A DNA stretch of 64,000 bases from Rhodamnia argentea (Eukaryota > Streptophyta > Magnoliopsida > Myrtales > Myrtaceae): contig NC_063151.1 of the NCBI RefSeq assembly GCF_020921035.1, forward strand, positions 7,812,001 to 7,876,000, given 5' to 3'. A program made the position numbers and the translations under genes. The notes beneath the pieces were generated by a model. The model saw only the letters and a program-made list of their open reading frames with translations. It did not search any database and was not told the origin of the DNA. Positions within the stretch are counted from its first letter, which is position 1, and each line of letters starts with the position of its first letter. Positions 47,403-59,625 of this stretch are shown here, piece by piece.

Positions 47403-47480
47403 CGACGATAAGGGCTCTGTTTCCTCTACACTACAAATTTCATCTAGATCTCCAGATATTTATGATTCTTTTATTATTAA

Positions 47481-47499
47481 GAGAGAGAGAGAGAGAGAA
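47481..47499. repeat. GA microsatellite in the SAUR 3' UTR
   Basis: About nine GA units 80 bases after the SAUR stop codon. Confidence 0.75.
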
Positions 47500-47901
47500 T
47501 TTCAAATCTTGATTCATTGCATGTTTAGGTCGAGACTACCGAATGCACCCGATCAAAAGTTTTGGTGATTGAATCATCAAGAGCTTGCGTCATGTCTTTG
47601 TGGGTCTACAGCCATGAACGTAATCACCATGTAAAAGAAGTATGTCCATGGATCTGGTGGGTCTCAAGTTGGCACTCAAGTGATGTGGTGGGCGGCGAAG
47701 GGGGAGGGTGGATCTACATGTGTTGAATTCTTTGCTGTGTCACGATATTACGATATGATTTGTACACCCCAGGCAAGTAAATGGTTCCCCTATTTAGATC
47801 CCTTTGCTCTTGAATTAGATTTGGTCGTATATTTGGACAAGTCATTGTTGCTTTCTAGACAAATGTGGTGTCATGTCTTATTTATTGGTTGATGAAATCC
47901 C

Positions 47902-48523
47902 GGGGAAAATTTAAAAAAAAAAGTCTTAAACCTATTGCAACTGTGTCAATTCGATCTTAAACATTTTTTTTACCAACTCCACCATAACTCTTTCACATTT
48001 GTATAAGTTTAGTCCATCCGGCAAATGTTGGCTGGCTAGCACTATTGTGGACTTTTTTTAAATGATATTTTAATAATTTGATTTTTATAATTTTGATTTT
48101 TTTCTTTTCTTTTGTTTAGTCTTTTTTTTTCTTGTTCCAACTTATAGAGCCGACGAGGCCAGTGATGCCCTCGCCGGCACCTTGCGAAGGCCGCAACGGC
48201 CTTGCTCGCCCAAATCGGGGGAGGCCGTCGCAACCCTTGCCTGGTTTGGTTAGATTTGGCGAGGGCGTTGCTGCCCTCACCAGATTTGGTAAGGGCAGCG
48301 CACCCTTGCCAGCGCTAAGGGTTGGAGAAAAAGAAATCTCAAGAAAATAAAAAAAAATTATAATTTTTTTTAAAAAAGTCCATGTTAGCGCAGTAATGTC
48401 ACATGAGCACCGACTAGTGGCTACATAAAATTGGCTAGATAGACTGAATTGGCCAAAAAAAAAAAGTTTAGAACCGAATTGGAACAATTGCAATAAATTT
48501 AAGACTTTTTTTATAATTCTCCC
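47902..48523. mobile_element. Non-autonomous long-TIR DNA transposon, copy G
   Basis: Arms: the left has AAAAAGTCTTAAACCTATTG and the right in reverse complement AAAAAGTCTTAAATTTATTG, a close match. Flanks ATGAAATCC and ATGAAACTCC are similar and may be a degraded 9-base duplication. The core (48150-48310) has GGCGAGGGC- and GGCCGCAACGGCC-like words. Confidence 0.65.
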
Positions 48524-48529
48524 ATGAAA

Positions 48530-49627
48530 CTCCCCCCAAAAAAACTTGATACTTGCAGGGTGTTCACTAGGCTTCTAAATAGTCGGGTCTCTGCACTTGT
48601 ATTTTCGAGTTTAAGAAAATAAAAATAAAAATAAAAGATCAATCTTTGCATTTGATTACTCGATCCCTCGTAGTACGCAAAACGCTAGTGAAATGGTGCA
48701 GTTTGAGCTTTCCCCGGTAGGGGAAACCTCTAATCTGATGCACCTCTTTCGATCAATTTTATGTGATTCCCACGCCACTAGGTAGCCCGCGGTCTTACGT
48801 TTGAACCTTATGGAATTGAGTCAGTGCTCAAGGTGCTAAATGTGGACAAGGACCAAAAGGTATGCACAAATACAAATCCTATCCTTTGCCGAGTCAATCA
48901 TAACAGACACTTATCTCCTGCTGCAAATTTACCCAGATCAGTGAGCTTCTGCTTGTAAAAAAAGTGGCGAGCTGTTTAATGCTAGAAAGATATCTACTTT
49001 CCTGTCAAACAAAAGAGAACGTAGAGAACGACATGAAATTTTGCCTTACCGAAGCACCGTTCGTTGCCTTAAAAATTCAACTGGTATGCAACCCTGTGTG
49101 TTTCTGCAGAAGACAAAATGGTTTGACTCCCTTCTGTCGAGCCCTTTAATTTGTAATAAAAAGTGGGTACGAGAGCTGGAGATGGTTCTTCAGGAAAAGG
49201 GTCACAGGTTCGATAACCAAATCGATTCGAGAATTCTTTTCTTCCCAGCTGCGATTACTAATTTCATAAGTGCCAAAGCATGAAGAGAAGTAAGATTTAT
49301 GAGTTTTGGAGGCGCTATGCCAGTGCAAACCTTTTGTTTTTGTTTAGGTTGGTCATTCAACATCCACGTTATACATTGTGTATAATCCGGTTCAAACTCA
49401 GCTTTCATCAACGAAAAATGACCATGGAGAGGAGAGGAGGGCTACAGAACAAACGAAATTCGCAATGACCATTTAGGAAAACGTCACTCCATTGAAGCTC
49501 AAGATGTTTCACGAATCTAGTTCCTACAGCAAGCGTACGACTCTCCTCTATCGCTTTGCAAGCCATAGACACCCGATTAAGAAAAGAAAATCTTTTGTAT
49601 ATATGATAAGAGTAACTCCTCCATTCA
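48530..49627. other. Gene-free DNA
   Basis: Short open frames on both strands overlap each other and lack domains. No RNA gene seen. Confidence 0.45.
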
Positions 49628-51000
49628 ATAACCATACCAGTGAAAAGAAGAAGAGGTCGGGGGTAGCAAAAGTCGAAACTTTCGTTTGGGAGATCGACAA
49701 GGGAGAGCCAAAGTTCTAGCCCGTCAACATATCTAGTTGATAAGTCAAAAAATATATATATTCGGTTGGACTCACTTTCACTCAAAAAATTAAGTTAATG
49801 AGTTATATGCTGAATCTAGGAAATATTAATTGTAGATGTGTCAAACTGGTTGATTGGGTCGTGTCATGAATGGTTCGGCCTAATTTGACCGATATATCCC
49901 GTGTATGATCCATTTATTGTAATGTAAATTTCTCCACTTATACTCGATCCGATTCATATGGCTAAAACACTTACATATTTAATCCAACTTAGGGAAACTT
50001 GTTTCATATAAAATTGAAAAAAATATATTGCTAAAATATGTTGTTTTATTTTGAGTGTTTTTTATTTGTTTATTTTCCTACAAAATACGGTGAGGGGCGA
50101 CCCTTGCCGGACTTAGTAGGAAAATAAAAAGTAAAAGAAAGAGAAAATTAAAAATATTTAAAAAATAGAAAATTGAAAAAAATAAAAAAAAAATTTGTGA
50201 AAATTGTCAAAGAGGATGGCATTTCATGAATGAATTAATTCAACTAATAACCTTTATAAGCTAAATGAGTTGTAAATGGGTTTAAAGAGAAACCGATTTA
50301 CAACCCACATGAAATTAGGCTCATAACTCAAATCCATACTATAACCATACCGGTGAAAAGAAGAAGAGGTCGGGGGTAGCAAAAGTCGATACCTTCGTTT
50401 GGGAGATTGTCAAGGGAGAGCCAAGTTCTAGCCCGTCAATATATTTAGTTGACAAGCAAAAAAAAAAAAAATCAATTGGACTCACTTTTACTCAAAAAAT
50501 TAAGTCAGTGAGCTATATGCCGAATCTAGAAAATATTAACTATAGATCTGTCAAACTAGTAGGTTGGGTCGTGTCATGAATGGTGCTGCCCAATTTGACC
50601 GATATATCCCGTGTATGATCCATTTATTGTAATGCAAATTTCTCTATCCATGCTTGACCCGATTCATATTGCTAAAACACTTACATATTTAATCCAATCT
50701 AGAAAAATTTGTTTCATATAAAATTGAAAAAAATTATATTGCTAAAATATGTTGTTTTATTTTGAGTGTTTTTTTATTTTTTTATTTTCCTACGAAATAT
50801 GGTGAGGGACGACCCTTGCCAAACTTTGTAGGAAAATAAAAACTAAAAGAAAGAAACATAAAAAAATTACTAAAAAATTAGAAAATTGAAAAAATACAAA
50901 AAATATAAAAATTGTCAAAGAGGATGACATTTCATGAATGGATTAACTCAACTAATAACCTATATAAGCTAAATGAGTTGTAAACTCAAACTCATTGCAA
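49628..51000. repeat. Tandem direct duplication, period about 713 bp
   Basis: The text starting ATAACCATACC at 49628 begins again at 50341. It stays parallel through 'gaagaagaggtcgggggtagc', 'gttgggtcgtgtcatgaatgg', 'gatatatcccgtgtatgatcc' and 'ctaaaatatgttgttttatt', with scattered changes and small gaps. The second copy runs to about 51000. Confidence 0.85.
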
Positions 51001-51107
51001 CCCATTTATTGTAACTTTTTTTTTTGTCAAAATTTGTTATAACTCAATGAAGCTCGTCTCATTGAATATGAGTTAAAAATGGTTTTCAACCCATTTTGAC
51101 ACGTCTA
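49833..51107. mobile_element. hAT-like non-autonomous element carrying the duplication
   Basis: The left end TAGATGTGTCAAAC and the reverse complement of the right end TAGACGTGTCAAAATGG are hAT-like inverted ends. Flanks ATTAATTG (49825-49832) and ATTAACTG (51108-51115) agree at 7 of 8, the hAT size. A second internal start (TAGATCTGTCAAAC) occurs near 50557 because of the tandem duplication. No transposase. Confidence 0.5.
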
Positions 51108-51115
51108 ATTAACTG

Positions 51116-52614
51116 CTCTACACCATACCAATTCTCTAATGTATGACTTCTCTAACACAATTTACACATACATCTCACTAATTTTCCCTTCACATGTTAG
51201 CTTACTATTAGGTCTACTTCCCTTAACCTTCTCAAAGTAGCTCAACTTGAATCTCCATCAACACCTAACTTCATCCTGATCTCTTTCTCAAAATCGAACC
51301 ATGAAGCATGTCATTGATCCGGTCTTACTACACCACAAGGCCCACCGCCTAAAAAATCGTGTTGGTGACCAGAATCATTCCTTAAGTTATTCCTCAGGCA
51401 TCAAAACAGATTAGGGGTCCACTAGTTTATCCCTAGCTATGATACTAATTTCTATAATAATAACGCGTTAATTTAAATTGCAAGGTACAGCCAATTAGAT
51501 ATATATATTGGTCGAACGGTCAATTGATATTACAACAATGGGAAAAGATGTCAATCAAATCGAATAGAATCAATCAAAAAGCTAAATTTACGCAGTGGGG
51601 GCCACTGATGGCTGATTGATGAGAGTCGTATCGTGAGCCCCGCCACGCTGTACAACTTCTCCCGTGAATGAGCACTGCTTCTCTCACTCTCTCTCTCTCT
51701 CTCCGTCGCCTTTCCAAGTTCCGACATCCGCAAAAGCAGTTTTTTCTTATATTATATACTGGAGAAAAGAAAGCAGCTTTAAGCTTTGAGCTCTCTCCCG
51801 AGAGAAAGCGTGGCCATTGATGATGGCCATGGGGTGGCGACAAATGGGCTGACACGCAGCCGCACTCCTACTTGACGAATTTCTTATTGCAAGGGGACGA
51901 ATGAGGATGAGTCATATGCTTGATGAGCTTGAGTGAGCCTCGCCTCAACCCGAGCACCGGATTTTCCACTCGAGCTTTTTCTCTGCTCAGATCGAGTGAG
52001 TCCCTCTTCCTTCTCGCGCTTCCCTTCGGATTCTGCCGTTTCACTTTTTATCTTGCGGTTGCATGTCCTGTCTGTACTGGGTCTGCTTCCGAGATTGTTT
52101 CCGGCTCGCTGTCTTTTGGGTTTTTTGGTCATGCAAGCTTCACTTCGCTGGATGGTTGTTTAGTGGTTGAACATGAGTGTCTCCCCTCTTTCCTAGGGCT
52201 TTTGTCGCACCCGACGTTACTGAGTTCGAGAGTTATGTCTGCAGTTGCTTTGAGCAGTAGGAAGGGGGAATATTTTGCTTTTAACACTTTCAAGAAACTT
52301 GTGGGTTGCTGTATTTTTCATTGTAGTGCATATCACGTTTTGAGCCGGTGTAGCCGTGCGTTCACATAGATTTAAAAACCTAGACAGGTACAGCAACATT
52401 GTGTTGTGATTATCTGATGCGGTTGCTTGGTTTACAGGATAAGTGAATTAATTGTTTTGAATATACGAACTCTGGCAATTAACTGAAGCTTTGTATGTCT
52501 GCTCATCTGTTCTCTAGTCTTCCCATGAGCCACTGCTCCCAAAGTTACTCCTTCCTCGCACCGCGGCATCTCGGTTTGGTTTGCTTAGCTTAGCCTGTGC
52601 ATAGTGAGTGACAG
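51116..52614. other. Upstream region and probable 5' UTR of NAL1
   Basis: CT-rich stretches at 51678-51704 and 51990-52030 look like plant leader sequence. A TTGGTTTACAG at about 52428-52438 could be the acceptor of a leader intron. Exact transcript start is not determinable. Confidence 0.4.
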
Positions 52615-55600
52615 ATGGAGCGGACTAAAATGCAAATGAGGGCTGTTTGCTCCGGTTCAACGCCTTCAGAAGAGTCGGCTCTAGATCTCGAAAGGAGCTG
52701 TTGCAATCATTCTAATCTTCCTTCGCTCAGTCCACCGATGCTCCAACCGTTTGCATCGGCTGGACAACACTGCGAGAGCAATGCCCCTTACTTCTCATGG
52801 CCAAGTCGATTAAATGATGGTGCTGAGGAGCGTGCAAATTATTTTGCAAATTTGCAGAAAGGGGTGCTACCCGAAACTCTTGGCCGGTTGCCCAAAGGCC
52901 AGCAAGCTACCACATTGCTTGAACTCATGACCATAAGAGCATTTCATAGCAAAATCTTGCGCTGCTATAGTCTTGGCACTGCCATTGGTTTTCGCATTCG
53001 ACGTGGTGTTTTGACTGACATACCAGCCATTCTCGTATTTGTGTCTAGGAAAGTCCATAAGCAGTGGCTCAGCCCCATCCAATGTCTTCCAACTGCTCTA
53101 GAGGTCAGAGAAGTATATTTGATCATTTGTCCTTCTCCATTTTTATTGAGGGGGAGGAAAGATGAACCTCCTCTTCTTTGTCTGTCATGTAAATAAAATT
53201 TCAGTGCAACCTTTAATTAGGGACCTGGAGGGGTGTGGTGTGATGTTGATGTGGTCGAGTTCTCATACTTCGGTGCACCCGAGCCAGCTCCTAAAGAGCA
53301 GTTATACACTGAGATTGTGGATGATTTGCGCGGAGGTGATCCCTGCATTGGTTCAGGCTCACAGGTAGTTTCTGCGCCTTCCCAACAAATTAACGAATCT
53401 GATTTTACACGGAAAAATGCCCTGTAATGTTTGTATAAAAGAAAAACTATCAGAGATTGGAACATATATACTTCTCTTATTCTGACTTGGGGTTTTTTGT
53501 TTTAGTAGTTCAATTAGGTTCTGTTATATCTTTATAGTGGATTGAGATTATGTCTTTATTTTTTGGGATACAATTTTTCTCTTTTCATTTGTCAAGGCAA
53601 CTTGCTGGACAGAAATCTGATGAATGCTAGAGTCACAGGCATTGAATTTTGAGTTTTTAAAATCTTATGCATTACTTGTGAGAATGTTTTGCTGAGAACA
53701 GCATTAGGGCTATAAGCTGCAGTTCAAAATTTGACTGCCGGAAGGAAATTGTCCTACTAACTGGCTCGCTAACCTTGGAATCAATAAGTGCAAGGATGCT
53801 ATGTTGTTTCAACTGCTTCCTAGAGAGTTACTTCATGTTGTATTAGGTGATAAAATAGGGATAGTAGATTCTTGACGTCAATTTTTGCATTAGCCTTTAA
53901 GCCTTTTTTTATACTTAAAAGAAAAAAGACTTTAAATCATGCTTACAACTTAACTCACAACTATTTTTTACCTTGGTAAAATTTGAGAGTCATATGTAGC
54001 TTAATTTTTATGCCAAATGGCAAACATGACATTCTACCGGTTCCCCCTCTGCTGGTTCCCCATTTCTCTTTAGTGCACAGCCTAAAGGACAGGAAGAGAG
54101 AGTTTGGCTGAAATTGCTATGTTAGTAGTGTCCTCCCTAATCTTATGTTGTGAATATCCTCCCTGCTGATTACTGCATAACTTTCAGATACTTTTTCCTT
54201 CCTCACATGGCATCCATCTGGCTTTTGGACTCAAAATTCCTTATTTTGTTTTCAGTGGCTTGTTCTTGGCTAAATGTGATAGATTGTTTGCTCAGATATA
54301 CTATCCTATTTGGAAGCATTTTCGGTGTTCCACGAGATGGAAAAGTTGTTTTACTAAGCTTAGAAATAATAGTAAATTCAAAATGACGTTGAATGTTAGT
54401 ACTTATGTACTTTAAACAGGTTTAGGGTGTTAGGTATTAAATAAACATCACATCGGAAAGGATATATAAACTATAATGTAGTTTAAGAACCAACCCAAAT
54501 GGGCCAATGTTTCCATTCAATTTACTGGTAAACAAATGGGGACTCATGATGGTGGGTTTGAATTGGCGGTGGAGAAAATTAGTGAATATTTTCATTTATA
54601 CCAGCTATCTTGTCGAACCCGCTATAGGAAAAGTCATGGGCTATAATTCCTTTCCCACGAGTTATTGCTTGCTGAATGCGTCTTATCATAGTAGATACAT
54701 AAAGCCTTCTGTCAGTATTGTTCTAAAGTGTTACTGCACTTTATGCTACTATTTAGATTCATATAATCTTAATTTATCTTTTGAATCTGCTCAAGCTGTT
54801 GCTTTATGTCTGTTTCTGCTCAGGTGGCAAGCCAAGAGACTTATGGAACCTTGGGTGCCATAGTGAGGAGCCAAACAGGAAGTAGACAAGTTGGCTTTCT
54901 CACCAATCGTCATGTTGCTGTTGACTTAGATTATCCAAACCAGAAAATGTTTCATCCTCTGCCTCCAACTCTTGGGCCTGGGATATACCTAGGTGCTGTT
55001 GAGAGGGCAACTTCTTTCATCACAGATGAACTTTGGTACGGCATTTTTGCTGGAATAAACCCAGGTAAACTGACTTGCAGTTGTCATGTCTGTGCAATGT
55101 ATGAAGCAGTTGCGGGCAAACTATGTGCATTTCTTTACTTGGGAATGCAACAAGTATATAATTTGTGCCTCTACTTTAGATTTGAGGATGATGTAGAGTC
55201 TTCGGAGCAACTGGTAGGCGAGTTGTGGTAGCTATTGTAGTGCAACTGCAAACTGGTGAAGCTTTTTTAAGTAGTTTTTGGTAAAACGGGATGGCTTATG
55301 GTCAGTCATAATCTGATATAGGGGAAAGGTGTCTGAACTGAAACCTGGAAAACCAATTGGGCCAATTCATAAATTTATATCACCAATGCAAACAGTCGAT
55401 CACGTCATGCATGTGAACTTGGAGAGATCTTGGGCATGGGTTTGCAATTGGGCTACTCATTCAGCACTGGGGTGCTTCACATACATTCTTATCAGATCAG
55501 TGTGAAAACCTATGTTGCCTGTTCAATATGATCCTGATGAGTTTTCATCCTAGATTAGGACCTCTTTTTTTTATCCAGTGGACATTGTTGTATTGAGATA

Positions 55601-57129
55601 CTCTTCTAGTATTCTTTGTGTGCATTAACTAATGCGGCTTCCTTCTTCCAGAGACATTTGTGAGAGCTGATGGGGCATTCATTCCTTTTGCTGATGATTT
55701 CGATGTGTCCACTGTTACTACATCTGTCAGGGGAGTGGGGGAAATTGGTGATGTCAAGATTATAGATTTGCAGGCTCCAATAGGTAGCCTAATTGGGAGG
55801 CAAGTAATGAAGGTTGGGAGAAGTTCTGGCCTGACCACTGGAACAGTTTTGGCTTATGCTCTTGAGTACAATGATGAGAAGGGGATCTGCTTTTTAACTG
55901 ACTTCCTTGTGGTGGGAGAGAATCAACAAACTTTTGATCTGGAAGGAGACAGTGGAAGCCTCATAATATTGAAGGGTGAGGGCAGCGGGAAGCCACGGCC
56001 TATTGGGATTATCTGGGGAGGAACGGCTAATAGGGGACGGCTAAAACTAAAAGTTGGCCAGCCTCCTGAAAATTGGACCAGTGGAGTAGATCTTGGACGT
56101 CTCCTCAATCTTCTTGAACTTGATCTAATAACAACCAACGAAGGGCTGAAAGGTTTGTCATTTGGCAGCTGCATAATACATTGGCACCTTACCATTGTAC
56201 TGGCTCATATTTGTCTGATCTTGAATTTAGCTGCCATGTTTCTTACTTTATCAAAGATTAAAAGAAAAGCCTATCTTGTTTCTAGGAACACTTGTTTTAT
56301 GAACCTAATGTCGGACAGCATTCCCGGTAAGACTGGGTTGCATCTATAGGAGAAGTGTTCCTTTTGTTTCCTTTTGGCCAGAATTTTAAGGAAGAGGATT
56401 AGAACGGTTGTTCTTCAGAAAGAGAGACAAAACAACATCTCAATTGGGCAGTACTAAATCAATGCTGGAGTTCCCCCTAGTGAATATATTATTTGCTAGC
56501 AGGGACATCCCCGGTTTTCCCTCGCACTTTATCATCAAAATTCGGGTAACTGCTCGGGAACCCTTAAAGACAAATGAATAAGTACACATGCAAAGTTGGT
56601 GGACTCTGTGGATGGTCGAATGGTTAAAAGCTGTTTTTAGTTTTTTCGTAGTTTTCTTATGCAACCCTTACTTGCTTTCCTTGGGTTCACAGTGGCGGTG
56701 CAAGAACAAAGAGCTGCCTCAGCAACAGCAATGGGATCAACTGTTGGTGACTCATCGCCCCCAGATGGCATCATGGGTAAGGACAAAACTGATGAGAAGT
56801 TAGATTCCCTCGGCCTTCAGATAGAGCACATCCCTCTGGAAGTAGAACCAAGCAGCTCGGAGCTGAATCCGTCCCTGATGGATCCCGACTTCACTATAGA
56901 AGATGGAATCAAGGCTGGTCCGAGCATTGAACACGAGTTTATTCCTCCAAGCTTCTGTAGACGGTCTCCGCTCCATCAGAACAATCCGTCCGACAAAATG
57001 GTCTCTCAGAATCTGTCATCACTGAGAAACAACTGCGATGAAGATGTCTGTGTCTCGTTGCAGTTGGGTGACAACGAGGCCAAGAGGAGATGGTCCGATG
57101 CTTCTAGCGACACTGGAGGTCTGAAATGA
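52615..57129 (+). CDS. NAL1: NARROW LEAF 1-type trypsin-like serine protease
   Basis: Plant protease shown in rice to control leaf width, vein number and yield. Coding exons: 52615..53103, 53221..53364, 54824..55064, 55652..56152, 56693..57129; phases fit, 603 residues (rice about 580). The N-terminal part has RANYFANLQKGVLPETLGRL, LMTIRAFHSKILR and DIPAILVFVSRKVHK. The protease core has GFLTNRHVAVDLDYPNQKMF with His241, RADGAFIPFADDFD with Asp298, and DLEGDSGSLII with Ser392. These correspond by a constant offset of 7 to the rice triad His234, Asp291 and Ser385 as I recall it. WGGTANRGRLKL and NWTSGVDLGRLL follow. The tail is acidic and ends with LQLGDNEAKRRWSD. Complete, with no break seen. 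Confidence 0.93.
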
Positions 57130-58440
57130 CCATTGTACATCTGCATTTGCGTGCATTCGCACAGTAAAACCATGGTGCTGCTCTTTAATCTCTGACGCTG
57201 CACATTTTGAAGTTGTTGTGGACTCTGTTAATTTGTTGATCATGACTAAGTAGCAGCAAACATGGCGGGTTAACCATAGAATTTCCTGCCATGAACCGTT
57301 ATGTTCCTTCGCTATTTGCTTAATCAACGACTATGATGCAAACCTTTCATCGTTAATGCCTTGTTTTTAATGTTTTCCTAATCTACTGCGGTCGAGGATG
57401 TAAGTATGTCCAATCCATGTTTGCTAGATTATCATCATTATTATTTATTTATTTTGGGACAGGCATGTTTGGTAGATTATCACTTCTGACAAAATGAAAA
57501 AACGGATTATCATCACTTCTTTATGAACGAAAATGGTAATTTGCAAAAAAAATCGACGACATTTAGTTGTTAATTACTGAGTGGTTGGACACGTGGACTC
57601 CCATATTATGAAATCCATAGCCAAATTACTAGTCGTAAAAATAAATTGCGAAATGCGTACAAGACAAATTTATACTAATCACGATCTGTAAAGGTAAGCC
57701 AACAACCCATAACCAATGGACTCCACCTAAGGAGAGTACTTCCTATAAGCTAAATTTATACTTCTAACGAAAATTATGATAATTATTGGTATTGCTTTCC
57801 TTTGACATCCATATATTACGATCCTCAAATCGATTTCCTAAGTAAGCTATTCCATTACTTAAAACAGATCCATGGTTCTTTTCTCATTTTTTTATTTATT
57901 TAATCCAACGATCCTCACAAGTTACGGGAGAGACCGCTCTCGTAAATCCATCCGGAAGACCATATAATTTATCGAGGTCGATTATAATGAATTTGTACCA
58001 ATCAAATCACCGGCATTATAACCAAGGACATAATTAAGGTAATTATTGTACAAATTCAAGGATTCGATCGTACGTATTACAAGTTATACATCTTGAGAAA
58101 ATCATAGCAAGTTATTAAAAGATCGATTTGTTTTCGGGAAAACTCGCTTTTGGATGATAATACCCTAAAAATAATTGTCTACGTTGTTTACAAAAATTTA
58201 TGAACGAAAAAAATTATCACCGTTTTCGAGAATATTTAGGTGTGAATTATTGTTGATAATAATAGTTTTTTTTTTGTAGATTAATTACTTTAAGTGATAT
58301 AATTAGTTATTTTTTAAAACTATATTTTTAAAAATCGTTTATTTTCGGGAAGAGGGGGAAAAAGGCAAACTTGAACGGAACCCAATCATCCTCGGAAGCC
58401 TGAAGGCACTTGAATGTCGAATGAATTTTCTCCGTCTCCT
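57130..58440. other. Gene-free DNA between NAL1 and the oxygenase-like gene
   Basis: AT-rich. The left end is NAL1 3' UTR; the right end is the promoter of the next gene. No element could be bounded. Confidence 0.45.
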
Positions 58441-59402
58441 CTGATTACTGCCAAGCCCTAATCTAATCTGCTTCTTCTCATCGTCAACAATCGAAAAACA
58501 GCTGCTCTAGCTAAAAGGTGAGCTCTTTCCCTTCCTTCCTTCCGTCCTCTGCTCCTATTTTCTCTACTCTTCAAATCAACTGTTCGTGAGCTGAAATCTC
58601 CTGGTTTACGCCACGGTATTGTTGTGCGTATGGAGGCTGGCAATTCAACTTCAACTTCTCGAGCTTTCCGTGAGTTCTTCTTGCACAGAAACCGCGATTG
58701 TGTGCTTCGGAATATTTTTAGGGGAATAACGTCTCCTTGGGTTTCGTGGTTGTTGATTGTATTGTGGAAATGATTTCAGGCAGTTGATTTTGGAATGCTT
58801 TCCTGCTGCTGGAATTGATTATGAGATGAAGATGCTTCTGGGAGAGGTTTGAAATTTATCCCCTTTGTTCTCCAGCGATTTTCTTTCGCTTCTCAGTTTA
58901 AAATGGTTAGGGGGTTGGTCGTTTGACGATTCATAATGGATCATAGCCTTTGGTAGAAATTAATAGAGTCGAGGGACTAATTTAAATAGAAGCATCCTCT
59001 GTTGCTTCAGATATTGCTATATGAATGGAGCAAGAAGATGAAGATGAGTGCACATTCTCTATTGAGCTTGAAGCGGTTCTGTTCTTGTTGGAGCTCAGTC
59101 GATGAAGATGAGTGCACATAGGCTTGACTAGACAATGTCCATGGGGAAAGGGGTTTTACAAATGAAGCATGTTGTAGGACGCATCCACTAGAATCTATCC
59201 TGGGACAGAAGAAAGATTTAGCACCAACCTTTTTACTTCAGAGTCGTGCTGTTTTGATAGGAGATGTAGTGTCCTTGAGATAAATAACCGATAAACATGC
59301 AATTTTTCTGTGGCGTTAACCCTTTATATCCAAGGAGAACTGTTAGAAAAGTTTTTAAGTGAAATGACGGTGAATAACGGTGCCATATTTTGCTTACTTT
59401 CT

Positions 59403-59520
59403 GGGTGGCTGTTTCCTTACCCTTCATGTTCATATCATTGAGGGTGGTTGTTTCCTTATCCTTCATGTTCATATCATTGAGGGTGGTTGTTTCCTTACCC
59501 TTCATGTTCATATCATTGAG
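59403..59520 (+). repeat. Three tandem 39-bp repeats
   Basis: Units starting GGGTGG(C/T)TGTTTCCTTA at 59403, 59442 and 59481, almost identical, 100 bases before the start codon of the oxygenase-like gene. They lie in its leader or leader intron. Confidence 0.88.
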
Positions 59521-59625
59521 GAAGGATAGTCATGCAACTTTTGCGAGAAATTGACCCTCCTTGTATGTGTTTTGTCAATAGGGTCAGAGTTCCTCCTGTC
59601 CTTGAAGGTACTCTTGAAGCATTTC

